A DNA stretch of 29,394 nucleotides from CAIVAT01 sp964355945 (GTDB lineage: Bacteria; Bacteroidota; Bacteroidia; Bacteroidales; FEN-979), in contig CAYHGE010000042.1 in the NCBI GenBank assembly GCA_964355945.1, positions 1-29,394 on the forward strand, read 5' to 3'. A program made the position numbers and the translations under genes. The notes below the pieces were generated by a model. That model did not search any database. It saw nothing but the letters and a program-made list of their open reading frames with translations, and had not been told where the DNA came from. Below are positions 1 to 9,097 of the stretch, piece after piece; position 1 is the stretch's first letter; each line of letters begins with the position of its first letter.

Positions 1-47
1 TTTCAACCCCAAAGGTAATACAAAATAGAGCAGAAGTTTTGAACAAT

Positions 48-1097
48 TTAATAAATAGCCCCCCCGGCTGAAGGTTTTGATGCGCCGGTTACACTTGGAA
101 GACAATTAGTTTCATTGCGCCATCGCAACACTCCCAGAAAAGCAAAGATCAATGCTTCCTTGAAATTAATGGTAAGGGTATCGGGGATGATGAGCTGATG
201 TGTGGAATGATGACGGATTCGGCTTACCAGAAAGTCATTAAATGCCCCGCCACCGGTAATGAGGATTTTTGCCGGTGTTTGTAAATTTGTGGCGGCTGCA
301 ACCTGCATGGCAATGTGTTCGCAAACAGTAGTAAGCTTGTCTGCCACAGGCTGGGATGATTGTTTCAGCAACGGAAATATGTTCTCCAAAACCCACTCTT
401 TGCCAAGTGATTTGGGAGGGGTTTTTGCATAATAGGGCAGGAGATTCAGATCGTCAAGCAGTTTTTGGTTGATCGTGCCTCCTGCTGCCAACTTGCCTCC
501 GGGATCATAGTCATAACCCATCTCCATTGCAAGTCGGTTCATCACAATATTGGCAGGACAAATGTCGTATGCAATGCGTTTATCCCCAACCTGATGGGAA
601 ATATTTGCAAAACCGCCGATATTCAGGCAGAAATCAAATCCATTGAACAACAGCAGGTCCCCAATGGGAACAAGCGGCGCTCCCTGTCCGCCCAGGGCAA
701 CATCCAGTGAGCGGAAATCGCAAACGACGTGGAGACCTGTCTCCGCAGCAATTGCCGACCCGCGGCCGATCTGACTGGTGATCCTGCGATCGGGCTGGTG
801 AAAGATGGTGTGACCATGCGATGCAATAAAATCCGGAACCAGGTTGTTTCGTGTGATAAAATCGTCCGTCAATCTTCCAAGATGGTGTCCGTATTCTATA
901 TCGGCTGTCACAAAATCAAATGCACTCCCGGATTCAAGGTTTGTTAATACCGTCCTCCAGTGTGGGCTGTAAGGGATAGTTTCAGCACAACGAATCTGGT
1001 ATCTCCAACGCTCGTTATCATTATTGAATTCGCAGAAAGCAAGATCAAGTCCGTCAAGACTGGTACCTGACATTAATCCAATAACCTTGTATATCAC
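48..1097 (-). CDS. anmK: Anhydro-N-acetylmuramic acid kinase
   Basis: This 349-residue protein should phosphorylate and open 1,6-anhydro-N-acetylmuramic acid to give MurNAc-6-phosphate in cytoplasmic recycling of cell-wall turnover products. The N-terminus carries the family's ATP-binding signature (IGLMSGTSLDGLDLA, residues 6-20), and further family blocks include ASHGHTIFHQP, LNIGGFANIS and ITGGGAFNDFL. Length is close to the usual 350-370 residues. The start is a GTG at 1095-1097: an in-frame stop lies four codons upstream and the next ATG would cut into the signature. It lies 37 bp downstream of murF on the same strand with no clear promoter between them, so cotranscription with murF is likely. 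The stop is only 48 bp from the window edge. Confidence 0.95.
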   Translation of the reverse strand: MIYKVIGLMSGTSLDGLDLAFCEFNNDNERWRYQIRCAETIPYSPHWRTVLTNLESGSAFDFVTADIEYGHHLGRLTDDFITRNNLVPDFIASHGHTIFHQPDRRITSQIGRGSAIAAETGLHVVCDFRSLDVALGGQGAPLVPIGDLLLFNGFDFCLNIGGFANISHQVGDKRIAYDICPANIVMNRLAMEMGYDYDPGGKLAAGGTINQKLLDDLNLLPYYAKTPPKSLGKEWVLENIFPLLKQSSQPVADKLTTVCEHIAMQVAAATNLQTPAKILITGGGAFNDFLVSRIRHHSTHQLIIPDTLTINFKEALIFAFLGVLRWRNETNCLPSVTGASKPSAGGAIY

Positions 1098-1134
1098 GTA
1101 AATCTGGTGTTAAATTGAACACAAAATAACTCTT

Positions 1135-2433
1135 TTATAGCACATCAACCAGTTTCTCGAGCCGAATGCCACGTGAGCCTTTTATCAGCACAGTCGCATC
1201 ATTGATTTTATGGTGTTCAAGCCACATCCTGGCCAGATTACTGTCCTGAAAACAGAGGTTGCCACGTTTGGTATTTAACCGGGTAAATATTGGCCCGACA
1301 AGATAAACATTGTCAAATAAAAGCTGATCAGCAAGCGCAAGAATTTCCTGATGTTCCTTGTCAGAATCGACACCCAGTTCAAGCATGTCGCCAAGTATTA
1401 ATACTTTTTGCTGGTAATCAGAGGCTGAAAATGTTTCTATCGCTGCCTTCATGCTGGTCGGATTGGCGTTATAAGCATCCATTATCAGCAGATTGTTTTC
1501 TGTTTTCTGCATCTGTGAGCGGTTATTACCTGCCCTGTAATCCTCCACTGCCGATTTTATTTCCTCCGGAAGGACATTGAAATGTTGTCCGATACAGGCT
1601 GCGGCAAGGATATTTTGCGCATTGTAGAGCCCATAAAGCTGCGATTCAACCCTGAGATCAGTTCCATTGCGAAAATTAAGGTCCATCGATACTGCAGGCG
1701 ATGCAGTGATGTTGCCTGATACCAGGTCGTCACCGGAAGAACTGCCATAGCTGATGAGTTTCATACCCGTTGCATGGCTATTCAGCAGTTCGTCATCACG
1801 GTTGAGGAAAATTTTCCCTCCACACGCCTGTATGAAACGGTACATTTCAGTCTTGGTTCGGATAACACCTTCCAGGCTGCCAAATCCTTCCAGATGAGCC
1901 TTTCCGATATTGGTGATCAACCCAAAGTCAGGCTGAGCAATATTGCAGAGAAATTCAATCTCGCCCGGATGATTTGCACCCATTTCAATAATGGCGATCT
2001 CTGTCTCACTGGTCATGTTGAGCAAAGTAAGAGGCACCCCGATATGGTTGTTCAGGTTGCCGGCAGTGGCAAGGGTGTTGTATTTTTTTGATAGTATCTT
2101 GTAAATGAGTTCCTTGGTTGTGGTTTTGCCATTTGTTCCGGTAATCCCGATGAGCGGGATATTAAATTGCATGCGATGGTGTTTTGCCAGGGCTTGCAGC
2201 GTTGAAAGCACATTGTCAACAAGGATGCAGGAGCTGTTCTGCGCATATTCAGGATCATCCACGATGGCATAAACCGCACCTGACGCAAGGGCCTTTACGG
2301 CGTATTCATTGCCATTGAAGGATTCCCCTTGCAGGGCAAAGAAGATAGAGCCAGGTTTAACCTGACGGCTGTCTGTTGAAACAATCGGATGAGCAAGGAA
2401 AACAGGATAAATCGTGCTGATCATTTGATCCAT
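1135..2433 (-). CDS. murF: UDP-N-acetylmuramoyl-tripeptide--D-alanyl-D-alanine ligase
   Basis: This 432-residue cytoplasmic Mur ligase adds D-Ala-D-Ala to the UDP-MurNAc-tripeptide, the last cytoplasmic step of peptidoglycan precursor synthesis. Visible are an N-terminal substrate domain (STDSRQVKPGSIFFAL), the ATP loop GITGTNGKTTTKEL at about residues 96-109, the central-domain block EMGANHPGEIEFL, and a C-terminal Mur-ligase domain with DAYNANPTSMKAAI. MurF is preferred over MurE because of the NANP block and the MGANHPGEI motif. Start is ATG 2431-2433. An SD-like AAAGGAG lies in the loop of a terminator hairpin immediately upstream, so translation and read-through from gldJ may be linked. 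The order gldJ-murF is, from general knowledge, also seen in other Bacteroidota. Confidence 0.95.
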   Translation of the reverse strand: MDQMISTIYPVFLAHPIVSTDSRQVKPGSIFFALQGESFNGNEYAVKALASGAVYAIVDDPEYAQNSSCILVDNVLSTLQALAKHHRMQFNIPLIGITGTNGKTTTKELIYKILSKKYNTLATAGNLNNHIGVPLTLLNMTSETEIAIIEMGANHPGEIEFLCNIAQPDFGLITNIGKAHLEGFGSLEGVIRTKTEMYRFIQACGGKIFLNRDDELLNSHATGMKLISYGSSSGDDLVSGNITASPAVSMDLNFRNGTDLRVESQLYGLYNAQNILAAACIGQHFNVLPEEIKSAVEDYRAGNNRSQMQKTENNLLIMDAYNANPTSMKAAIETFSASDYQQKVLILGDMLELGVDSDKEHQEILALADQLLFDNVYLVGPIFTRLNTKRGNLCFQDSNLARMWLEHHKINDATVLIKGSRGIRLEKLVDVL

Positions 2434-2435
2434 AT

Positions 2436-2480
2436 AAAAAACCCCGCTCCTTTACGAAACGGGGTTTTAGTTTTTTTCAT
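2436..2480 (-). terminator. Intrinsic terminator between gldJ and murF
   Basis: A perfect 9-bp stem pairs 2438-2446 with 2460-2468 around a 13-nt loop. Read on the minus strand it is followed by a run of T that ends two bases before the murF start codon. A T-run on the other side makes it look bidirectional. The loop (minus strand, 2447-2453) holds AAAGGAG. It probably ends most gldJ transcripts; whether murF is read through it is unknown. Confidence 0.8.
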
Positions 2481-2485
2481 ATTGT

Positions 2486-3964
2486 TTATCTTCCGGCTAT
2501 AGATCCGCCTACACGCGTCATGGCACAGCGGAATCCTATTGCATCTGATGCTCCGTTTTCGTCAAGATAACGGCGCGTACCAGGGCTGAGATAAAAGGCT
2601 TCATCACGCCAGCTCCCACCTTTGTAAACGCGTGCATGATCTGTGATCAGGGAACTGATGCCATATTGGTACATCAGGTTTGTTGAGCCTGTCGAATCTT
2701 TCGCACCGGCCAGCCATGATTCATTGTTGATGCTTGATGCATAGTCGCCGTCAAGATAATTGATGTTGTCGGCCTGACGGTAATTTTTCCGGTTGGCAGC
2801 TTCTGCCGTGGTAATATCGCGGTATTTCATGTGTCCAAGGCTGTCTTTTTCAGCCAGGAATCCTTCTGCATCGCGCACAGGCGTTTTAAATACATTGCCA
2901 CGGAATGGCCGTAGATCTGAAACTTCATAAGAATTTAAAGGACGGTAAACATCGAGTACCCATTCGCTTACATTTCCTGCCATGTTATAAAGGCCATAAT
3001 CGTTGGGGAAATAGGAACCGCATGCGGAGGGTACATCAGCACCGTCATTCAGGTTGCCTGCAACACCCATGTAATCACCTTTGCCACGTTTGAAGTTATC
3101 CATGAAACTGCCATAGTACCTTGATTCGTTGGTGCGTACATAGTTTCCGTTCCAGGGATAGTTTTTGCGTTCAACAACCCTTTCATAAAGCGTATTGCCG
3201 ATCAGCCCAAGTGAGGCATATTCCCATTCAGCTTCAGTAGGAAGCCTGTATTTTGGAAGCAGAATTCCATCTTCCATTTTTACTTTCCGCGTACCCGTTC
3301 CATTGGGGTTGAGGTCGGGAAGCTGCCTGTCGGGAAGTCCTTCGTATTGGCCGGCAAGATATGCTTCAGTATTAAAGTTGTTTTCATTCTTCTGGGCAGG
3401 ATCCATAGCGAGAATTCCGCGCCTGATCAGCATCATCTCATTTACCCGATCAGTTCTCCACTGGCAGTAATCATTGGCCTGCACCCATGAAACACCCACC
3501 ACTGGATAGTTCCGGTAAGCCGGATGACGGAAATAGTACTCCAGAAGGGGCTCGTTGTAGGCAAGTTTCTGACGCCAGACCAGTGAGTCGGGAAGGGCTT
3601 TCCGGTAAACTCCGGGGTAGTCAGTAGCATATACGCGGTTGAGCCAGTAGAGGTATTCAAGATAATCGAGGTTACTAACCTCTGTCTCATCCATATAGAA
3701 ACTGGCAACAGTGACCCTGCGCGGACTGTTATTCCATTCAAACATCACGTCATCCTGAGTCGCTCCCATGGTGAAAGTACCACCTTCAACGAAAACCAGG
3801 CCGGGACCTGTTTCCTGATCAGCAAACTGAGATTTTTCAAATCCCCCGTTTTTTATATTGTTATATTCCCATCCGGTGGAACGTGATGCTTCTTTCTTAC
3901 AACCTGTAACCATGAGTATGGCGGCTGCGAGGACACTTACCTGAAAAAATCTGTTAATTCTCAT
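2486..3964 (-). CDS. gldJ: GldJ-like gliding motility/T9SS lipoprotein (FGE-sulfatase fold)
   Basis: This 492-residue lipoprotein has a signal peptide ending in the lipobox VTGC with Cys22 as the lipidated residue. The rest is a formylglycine-generating-enzyme/sulfatase-modifying-factor fold: GLVFVEGGTFTMGA near residues 55-68, DETEVSNLDYLEYL, YPVVGVSWVQANDYCQWR, YRLPTEAEWEYAS, GLYNMAGNVSEWVLDVYRP, and a C-terminal VYKGGSWRDEAFYLSPGTRR. This fold is shared by GldJ and GldK/PorK, which serve structural, non-enzymatic roles in T9SS and gliding. I choose GldJ from the STGWEYNNIKNGGFE region after the lipobox and from the murF and porU/porV neighbours, as in Flavobacterium johnsoniae. A well-spaced promoter lies upstream (3981-4012). 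PorK remains a less likely alternative. Confidence 0.83.
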   Translation of the reverse strand: MRINRFFQVSVLAAAILMVTGCKKEASRSTGWEYNNIKNGGFEKSQFADQETGPGLVFVEGGTFTMGATQDDVMFEWNNSPRRVTVASFYMDETEVSNLDYLEYLYWLNRVYATDYPGVYRKALPDSLVWRQKLAYNEPLLEYYFRHPAYRNYPVVGVSWVQANDYCQWRTDRVNEMMLIRRGILAMDPAQKNENNFNTEAYLAGQYEGLPDRQLPDLNPNGTGTRKVKMEDGILLPKYRLPTEAEWEYASLGLIGNTLYERVVERKNYPWNGNYVRTNESRYYGSFMDNFKRGKGDYMGVAGNLNDGADVPSACGSYFPNDYGLYNMAGNVSEWVLDVYRPLNSYEVSDLRPFRGNVFKTPVRDAEGFLAEKDSLGHMKYRDITTAEAANRKNYRQADNINYLDGDYASSINNESWLAGAKDSTGSTNLMYQYGISSLITDHARVYKGGSWRDEAFYLSPGTRRYLDENGASDAIGFRCAMTRVGGSIAGR

Positions 3965-3980
3965 CCGTTGAAAATTTTTG

Positions 3981-4012
3981 CAAACCTACGTGAATTACTC
4001 AAATTAAGCAAA
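3981..4012 (-). promoter_or_regulatory. Bacteroidota-type promoter of gldJ
   Basis: On the minus strand a -33 box TTTG (4009-4012) is followed by a 20-nt spacer and a -7 box TAGGTTTG (3981-3988), matching the TTTG-N19-21-TAnnTTTG consensus of the primary sigma factor in this phylum. The -7 box ends 16 nt before the gldJ ATG. It gives gldJ its own transcript, separate from porP. Confidence 0.7.
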
Positions 4013-4025
4013 TAATAATAGATAA

Positions 4026-5015
4026 CTAAAACCTTGGACATTTTATTGCCCTGATATGTCTTCTTTTTTCCAGACAAGGGAATTGCCAGGAGGCTGACAC
4101 TTCGTGAGCCCCGCCAGATGCGCTTTTTAGCTTGCTGATGGTGAAATCATAACTGTAACCGATACGCAGATTCTGATAGTGAAGCCCTATCATCGGAATG
4201 ATCGCATCTGCATTTTCGAAATTATGCCTGAGCCAGACTCCACCAATAAATGGATCAACCGTAAGATATACTCCGATATTTAATTGGTGGAATTTGAACT
4301 GTTGCTGATAAAGGATGTTCGGTGATATTGAAAATTCACGCTCTTCGGAACTGCCATTTTTATGAAGACTGATCACTGAACCAACGTGAATAGTGTATTT
4401 CATGTAAAGTTTTGTATCGTTGTCAGCGTAAAAGCCGACTTTTGGCTGGGTAATATGATCCACCGCAATACCGCCATAGACCAGGTCGTCGTAAGCCAGG
4501 AATATCCCGGATGAGAAATCCGGGACACCGATGCTTAGATTATCAGGTTGTTTTTCTGAAGTTGGCAGAATAAAACCCCCAACGGGATCAATCATGTCTT
4601 CAAATTTGAGATTATCCCACACCAGCCTTCGTTGGTAATAGCCGACTTTAAGCGCACCGCTGGCCTGAAGATGGGAACTAAGATTAAATTTATACGCGTA
4701 CATCAGGCTGATTGCAGTCGTATTCAGGTTGCCACTTCCGGCACGGTCAGCTGTAATAACCAGGCCAAGTCCCCCATGCAGGAAACTGACATACTGGTCG
4801 TAAGATGCATTGTAGGTGATGAACGCCTTGCCAATTGATGGCCACTGGTTGCGATAATTGGCATTAACCTTCGGACAAACAGTAACCCCGGCAAGGGCTG
4901 GATTCAGATAGAGGGGATTGGCATAGAATTGCGAAAATTCGGGATCCTGGGCAAACAGGTTCCCTAACAACAACGGAATTGTGAGTAATACGATAACCGC
5001 AAATCGTCTGATCAT
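4026..5015 (-). CDS. PorP/SprF family type IX secretion membrane protein
   Basis: The 329-residue product has a signal peptide (cleavage expected near LFA-QD, residues 22-23) and the family hallmark that follows it directly: DPEFSQFYANPLYLNPALAG. The remainder alternates short amphipathic strands, typical of an outer-membrane beta-barrel, and ends in a terminal Phe. PorP/SprF proteins sit in the outer membrane and work with the T9SS; many copies per genome pair with a particular large secreted protein (as SprF with SprB). No large adhesin gene is next to it here, so it could be the core PorP or a cargo-specific paralog. It is divergent from the first porU gene and has its own -7 box. The gene name is left open because of the many paralogs. 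Confidence 0.88.
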   Translation of the reverse strand: MIRRFAVIVLLTIPLLLGNLFAQDPEFSQFYANPLYLNPALAGVTVCPKVNANYRNQWPSIGKAFITYNASYDQYVSFLHGGLGLVITADRAGSGNLNTTAISLMYAYKFNLSSHLQASGALKVGYYQRRLVWDNLKFEDMIDPVGGFILPTSEKQPDNLSIGVPDFSSGIFLAYDDLVYGGIAVDHITQPKVGFYADNDTKLYMKYTIHVGSVISLHKNGSSEEREFSISPNILYQQQFKFHQLNIGVYLTVDPFIGGVWLRHNFENADAIIPMIGLHYQNLRIGYSYDFTISKLKSASGGAHEVSASWQFPCLEKRRHIRAIKCPRF

Positions 5016-5056
5016 GAATGATGCTGTATCCTGATTAATTAAGGTTTACAATATTA

Positions 5057-5064
5057 CAAAAATA
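5057..5064 (-). promoter_or_regulatory. -7 promoter box of the porP/sprF-like gene
   Basis: The minus strand reads TATTTTTG, a full match to TAnnTTTG, 41 nt before the ATG. No convincing -33 box is present at 19-21 nt, so this is a single-box call. Confidence 0.45.
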
Positions 5065-5118
5065 ATGGACATGCTCTACCGGCCATCGACAATATTAACT
5101 AACAGAAAGCGTTAAAAA

Positions 5119-5151
5119 TTGTAGCACCTGTATTTTATTTTATTATATTCG
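5119..5151 (+). promoter_or_regulatory. Weak candidate promoter of the first porU gene
   Basis: TTG at 5119-5121, a 22-nt spacer and TATATTCG at 5144-5151 (one mismatch to TAnnTTTG) lie 60 nt upstream of the porU ATG in the 196-bp divergent spacer shared with the porP-like gene. The fit is imperfect in sequence and spacing. Confidence 0.3.
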
Positions 5152-5211
5152 TATCAGGCAGCAACCATATTTCAGAAAATAGTGTCTGTTTAAAAATATT
5201 GATACCAGCAC

Positions 5212-8200
5212 ATGTACACAAGAAAACATTGTTCAGCTTCCGCCCTGCTTATTGTTATGGCATTTTTGTCAGTGATCTCAGTAATGGCCGGTGGACCGGG
5301 AATGATAAAAAAATATTCCATTTCATGGAATGTACCGAGGACAGCCGGAAGCAATGATTCACCGGCTGAAAATATGTTGTCGTTTCAGGGGTCAGTAATA
5401 CAGGAAGAACATGGTTTGTTGCCGGTTTTCATGAAAAATATTTCGTTCAATCCTGAGCATGATTCGCTTGTTGAAATAATTATCGGCAATCAGGTTTATG
5501 AACCGTTAACAGATGCGGATATGGCCATGGTGAAAGGGTTGGAAAAGTTAACTCCGGAAATCACTGCCTCACACCAGATAGTAATAACCAGAAAGAAACC
5601 GTCATTGAATGTCAGCCTGGTTCCTTTGAGATTAAACAAGGCTGCCGGGAATCCTGAGCGGTTGCTTTCCTTTACCGTTGAATTAAATGTTGTACCTCTG
5701 AAAGCCGGATCATCAGTTAAATCGGCTGTTGGATATGCACCAAATTCAGTGCTGGCATCAGGTACATACTATAAATTTGCAGTAAGTACAAATGGGATTT
5801 GCAGGCTGACGTATGACGATCTCAAAGCAGCAGGCATCAGCGTAACCGGCATCGATCCCCGTAATCTGCGTATTTACGGAAATGGGGGTGGCATGCTCCC
5901 TGAGGCCAATTCTGCCCCCCGGACTGATGATCTGATGGAAAATTCAATTTATGTTTCCGGCGAGCAGGATGGCCGTTTTGATCCCGGTGATTACCTGCTA
6001 TTTTATGGCCAGGGCCCGGATCATTGGGATTACAATTCCACAGACCACCTATTTCATTGCAAGAAAAATATCTATTCCGACCGGGTGTATTTCTGCCTTA
6101 ATTTCGATAAGGGACCTGGAAAGCGAATTACTTTACAATCCTCAACATTAAAGCCGGCTAATTTTTTTGCAGCGAAGTTTGAAGATTATGCTGCTTATGA
6201 GAAAGATGACATCAACCTGATCAAATCAGGCAGGGAATGGTGGGATAAACAAACTTTCGACATCAACTCAGTTAGAACCTATTCATTTAATTTTCCGAAT
6301 ATTGACAACATAAGCCCTGTATCTGTCAAAGCGTATGTCGCTGCCAGGTCCATTACAGGGCCTACCTCCTTCAAGGTGACTTCACAGGGGAATAATCTGA
6401 TGTCAATCAACATCGAGCAGGTTGTTGAGGGATTCGAGAACGATTTTGCCAAGCAAAAAGCAGCAACAGCAACATTTATTCCTTCCAATCCGTTGGTGGA
6501 AGTGACATTGACCTATAAGCAAAGTTCTTCGAGTTCAATAGGATACCTGAATTACCTCGAAGTAAATGCAAGTCGTCTGCTCACCATGTCAGGGTCGCAA
6601 ATGTCATTTCGCTCCGCTGCAGGAACGGGTGCCGGCAAGGTCACCGAATTCAACCTGAATGGAAATAGTCAGAATATCCAGATTTGGGATGTGTCTGACG
6701 GTGGCAGCATCCATCTGGTTGATGCTAACCTGGAAGGCGGTTATTATAAGTTCAGACTGGAGACCGATTCGCTCCGTGAATTCATTGCCTTTGATGGAAC
6801 TGCGTTTTATACGGCAGAATATGTTGGCCGCGTCGGGAACCAGGACCTTCATGGAGCAGAAGTTCCTGAATACCTGATTGTATGCCATCCTTCATTTCTG
6901 GGGGAAGCTGAACGGCTGGCGGCTTTTCATCAGTCGAACAGTGGAATGTCGGTTTTAATCACAACCCCGGAAAAAATCTATAACGAATTTTCCTCAGGTG
7001 CCCAGGATATCACGGCCATCCGTGATTTCGTGAGAATGATGTACGATAAGGCGCAAAAAGGCAAAGAACCCAAATATCTGCTGCTGTTTGGTGACGGTTC
7101 TTATGACTTTAAAGGACGATTGCAAAACAACACAAACTTCATTCCCTCCTACGAATCGCTGGAGTCGCTTTCGCCTGTATCTTCCTTTGTTTCAGACGAT
7201 TATTTCGGATTACTTGATGCCAACGAGGGACAGGCTGCAAAAGGAACACTGGATATCGGGATCGGACGATTTCCTGTTGATAGCCCGGAACAGGCCAAAT
7301 CAGCTGTTGATAAAGTATTAAACTATTGTTCCCTTGATAATAGTGTGAAAAACGATTGGCGTAATGTGGTAACTTTTGTTGGTGATGACCAGAATGAGGG
7401 TGGAAATCTCTTTATCGACGATTCCGAAGACCTTGCCCGCATCATAGAAACTTCCTACAAGAAATACAATGTTGACAAGATCTATTCCGATGCATATACC
7501 ATGGTTTCCACTCCGGGTGGAGCGCGGTACCCTGATGTAAATGAGGTGATCAACAAGAGAGTCGGAAAAGGTTCGCTGATCATGAACTATGTGGGTCATG
7601 GAGGCGAAGTGGGCTGGGCGCATGAGCGGATACTGGAAGTTCCTGACATCCAGAACTGGAAGAATTTTAATAACATGCCGGTGTTTGTAACCGCCACCTG
7701 CGAATTCAGTCGTTTTGATGACCCTGGACGTGTTTCGGCTGGCGAATGGGTGTTCCTGAATAGCCAGGGCGGGGGAGTCGCACTTTTTACAACTACCCGG
7801 CTCACCTTTGCCGGAACGAATAAATCTCTTTTGGTTAATTTTTACAACAACGTTTTTAAAAAATCTGCCGGGCGGTATATGAAACTGGGTGAACTGCTCA
7901 TGGCTGCAAAAACAGAAATGGGAAGTTCTGCAAATATTCATGCGTTTGTCCTGCTGGGTGATCCGGCCATGCAGATGGCCTACCCTGATCTGAATGTGGT
8001 TACAACCTCCATCAATGCACATGACCCTTCATCAGTGCCTGACACCCTTAAAGCACTCGCAGAAGTGACCATAACTGGAGAAGTTCGTGATTTATTGGGC
8101 GAAAAAGCCATTGGTTTTTCTGGTACAATATTCCCGACAGTGTTCGACAAAGCGACCGAAAACTGGACCAAAGCCAATACCGGTGACTATCCTCCGGTTC

Positions 8201-9069
8201 AGTTCTTTTTGCAGAAAAATCCGGTTTATAAAGGACAGGTTGAGGTGACAAACGGATCTTTCTCTTTCACTTTTATTGTTCCTAAGGATATAGCCTATCA
8301 ATTTGGTGTTGGTAAGATAAGCTATTATGCCCGGAGTGCTGAAACGGATGCCAATGGATATGATGAGAAGATTCAGGTTGGAGGATATAACAACGAGGCC
8401 CTGCCTGATGATGAGGGACCTCAGGTTACACTTTTCATGAATGACAGGAATTTCCGCTCTGGTGGGATCACAAGCCAGAACCCTGTCCTGCTTGTCGATG
8501 TGCGCGACACATCCGGAATAAACGCCGTGGGCAATGGCATTGGACACGATATCACCGCGGTACTTGATGGCAGAACCACAGAACCGATGATTCTAAATGA
8601 TTATTATGTTTCAGGTCTCAATACCTATAAGAGCGGTGAAATCAATTACCCGGTCAGTTCACTGAACGACGGTCCTCATCAGATTACTGTAAAAGTATGG
8701 GACGTACATAACAACTCCTCTGAGGCCAGCATTGATTTTATCGTTGTTTCATCGGGTGAATTTGCCTTCGAAAACCTCATCAGCTTTCCAAACCCCATGA
8801 CCGACCATACAACTTTTGCCTGGGAAACCAACCAGGTTGGACAGCCTCTGGAAGTTGAAATTATGATTTTTACCAACAATGGGAGGCCGGTAAAAACGCT
8901 GAAACAAACACTTTATTCACAGGGATACCGTGCAGCATCCATCCAGTGGGACGGTACCCAGGATGATGGTAGTAAAATCAGCTCCGGGTTGTATGTTTAC
9001 TCTGTCAAGCTTAATGTTCCTGGCGGAACCACCCATCGCCAAACCTCGAAGTTGGTGGTTGTTCGTTAA
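5212..9069 (+). CDS. porU: Type IX secretion system sortase PorU (first copy)
   Basis: This 1285-residue protein belongs to the gingipain-like C25 peptidases. PorU cleaves the C-terminal sorting domains of T9SS cargo at the cell surface and transfers the cargo to its anchor. A signal peptide ends near residue 26 (ISVMA-GG). An N-terminal region of about 145 residues is followed by a beta-rich section (GTYYKFAVSTNGICRLTYDDL, then LRIYGNGGGMLPEANSAPRTDDL), the peptidase domain at about 553-925, and a C-terminal FlgD/sorting-like Ig domain from about 1184 (FPNPMTDHTTF to LVVVR). The catalytic His796 sits in GHGGEVGW and Cys830 in TATCEFSRFDDP. Length matches full-size PorU of flavobacteria. It starts at ATG 5212. 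The second porU gene begins 28 bp downstream. Confidence 0.94.
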   Translation: MYTRKHCSASALLIVMAFLSVISVMAGGPGMIKKYSISWNVPRTAGSNDSPAENMLSFQGSVIQEEHGLLPVFMKNISFNPEHDSLVEIIIGNQVYEPLTDADMAMVKGLEKLTPEITASHQIVITRKKPSLNVSLVPLRLNKAAGNPERLLSFTVELNVVPLKAGSSVKSAVGYAPNSVLASGTYYKFAVSTNGICRLTYDDLKAAGISVTGIDPRNLRIYGNGGGMLPEANSAPRTDDLMENSIYVSGEQDGRFDPGDYLLFYGQGPDHWDYNSTDHLFHCKKNIYSDRVYFCLNFDKGPGKRITLQSSTLKPANFFAAKFEDYAAYEKDDINLIKSGREWWDKQTFDINSVRTYSFNFPNIDNISPVSVKAYVAARSITGPTSFKVTSQGNNLMSINIEQVVEGFENDFAKQKAATATFIPSNPLVEVTLTYKQSSSSSIGYLNYLEVNASRLLTMSGSQMSFRSAAGTGAGKVTEFNLNGNSQNIQIWDVSDGGSIHLVDANLEGGYYKFRLETDSLREFIAFDGTAFYTAEYVGRVGNQDLHGAEVPEYLIVCHPSFLGEAERLAAFHQSNSGMSVLITTPEKIYNEFSSGAQDITAIRDFVRMMYDKAQKGKEPKYLLLFGDGSYDFKGRLQNNTNFIPSYESLESLSPVSSFVSDDYFGLLDANEGQAAKGTLDIGIGRFPVDSPEQAKSAVDKVLNYCSLDNSVKNDWRNVVTFVGDDQNEGGNLFIDDSEDLARIIETSYKKYNVDKIYSDAYTMVSTPGGARYPDVNEVINKRVGKGSLIMNYVGHGGEVGWAHERILEVPDIQNWKNFNNMPVFVTATCEFSRFDDPGRVSAGEWVFLNSQGGGVALFTTTRLTFAGTNKSLLVNFYNNVFKKSAGRYMKLGELLMAAKTEMGSSANIHAFVLLGDPAMQMAYPDLNVVTTSINAHDPSSVPDTLKALAEVTITGEVRDLLGEKAIGFSGTIFPTVFDKATENWTKANTGDYPPVQFFLQKNPVYKGQVEVTNGSFSFTFIVPKDIAYQFGVGKISYYARSAETDANGYDEKIQVGGYNNEALPDDEGPQVTLFMNDRNFRSGGITSQNPVLLVDVRDTSGINAVGNGIGHDITAVLDGRTTEPMILNDYYVSGLNTYKSGEINYPVSSLNDGPHQITVKVWDVHNNSSEASIDFIVVSSGEFAFENLISFPNPMTDHTTFAWETNQVGQPLEVEIMIFTNNGRPVKTLKQTLYSQGYRAASIQWDGTQDDGSKISSGLYVYSVKLNVPGGTTHRQTSKLVVVR

Positions 9070-9082
9070 ATACGTACCTTTG
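9052..9082 (+). promoter_or_regulatory. Candidate promoter of the second porU gene
   Basis: TTG at 9052-9054 (inside the end of the first porU), a 20-nt spacer, then TACCTTTG at 9075-9082 match the Bacteroidota -33/-7 layout. The -7 box falls in the 28-bp gap between the genes and ends 15 nt before the second ATG, so the two sortase genes could be expressed separately. Confidence 0.5.
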
Positions 9083-9097
9083 TCAACAAGTTCTGTC

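Noticed and set aside
2486..3964. Reading the FGE-fold lipoprotein as an active sulfatase-modifying enzyme
   Set aside because: The lipobox, the sequence after it and the murF and porU/porV context fit the structural GldJ/GldK group instead.
7318..8022. A 234-codon open frame on the minus strand inside the first porU gene
   Set aside because: It lies wholly antisense to the C25 catalytic domain, has a Cys/His/Phe-rich composition typical of a shadow frame, and matches no family I know.
8092..8547. Minus-strand frame of 151 codons in the first porU gene
   Set aside because: It overlaps well-conserved porU sequence, and the protein looks like random translation.
8930..9097. Upstream extension of the second porU reading frame
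   Set aside because: It lies in the 3' end of the first porU gene in another frame and would bury the clear signal peptide that starts at 9098.
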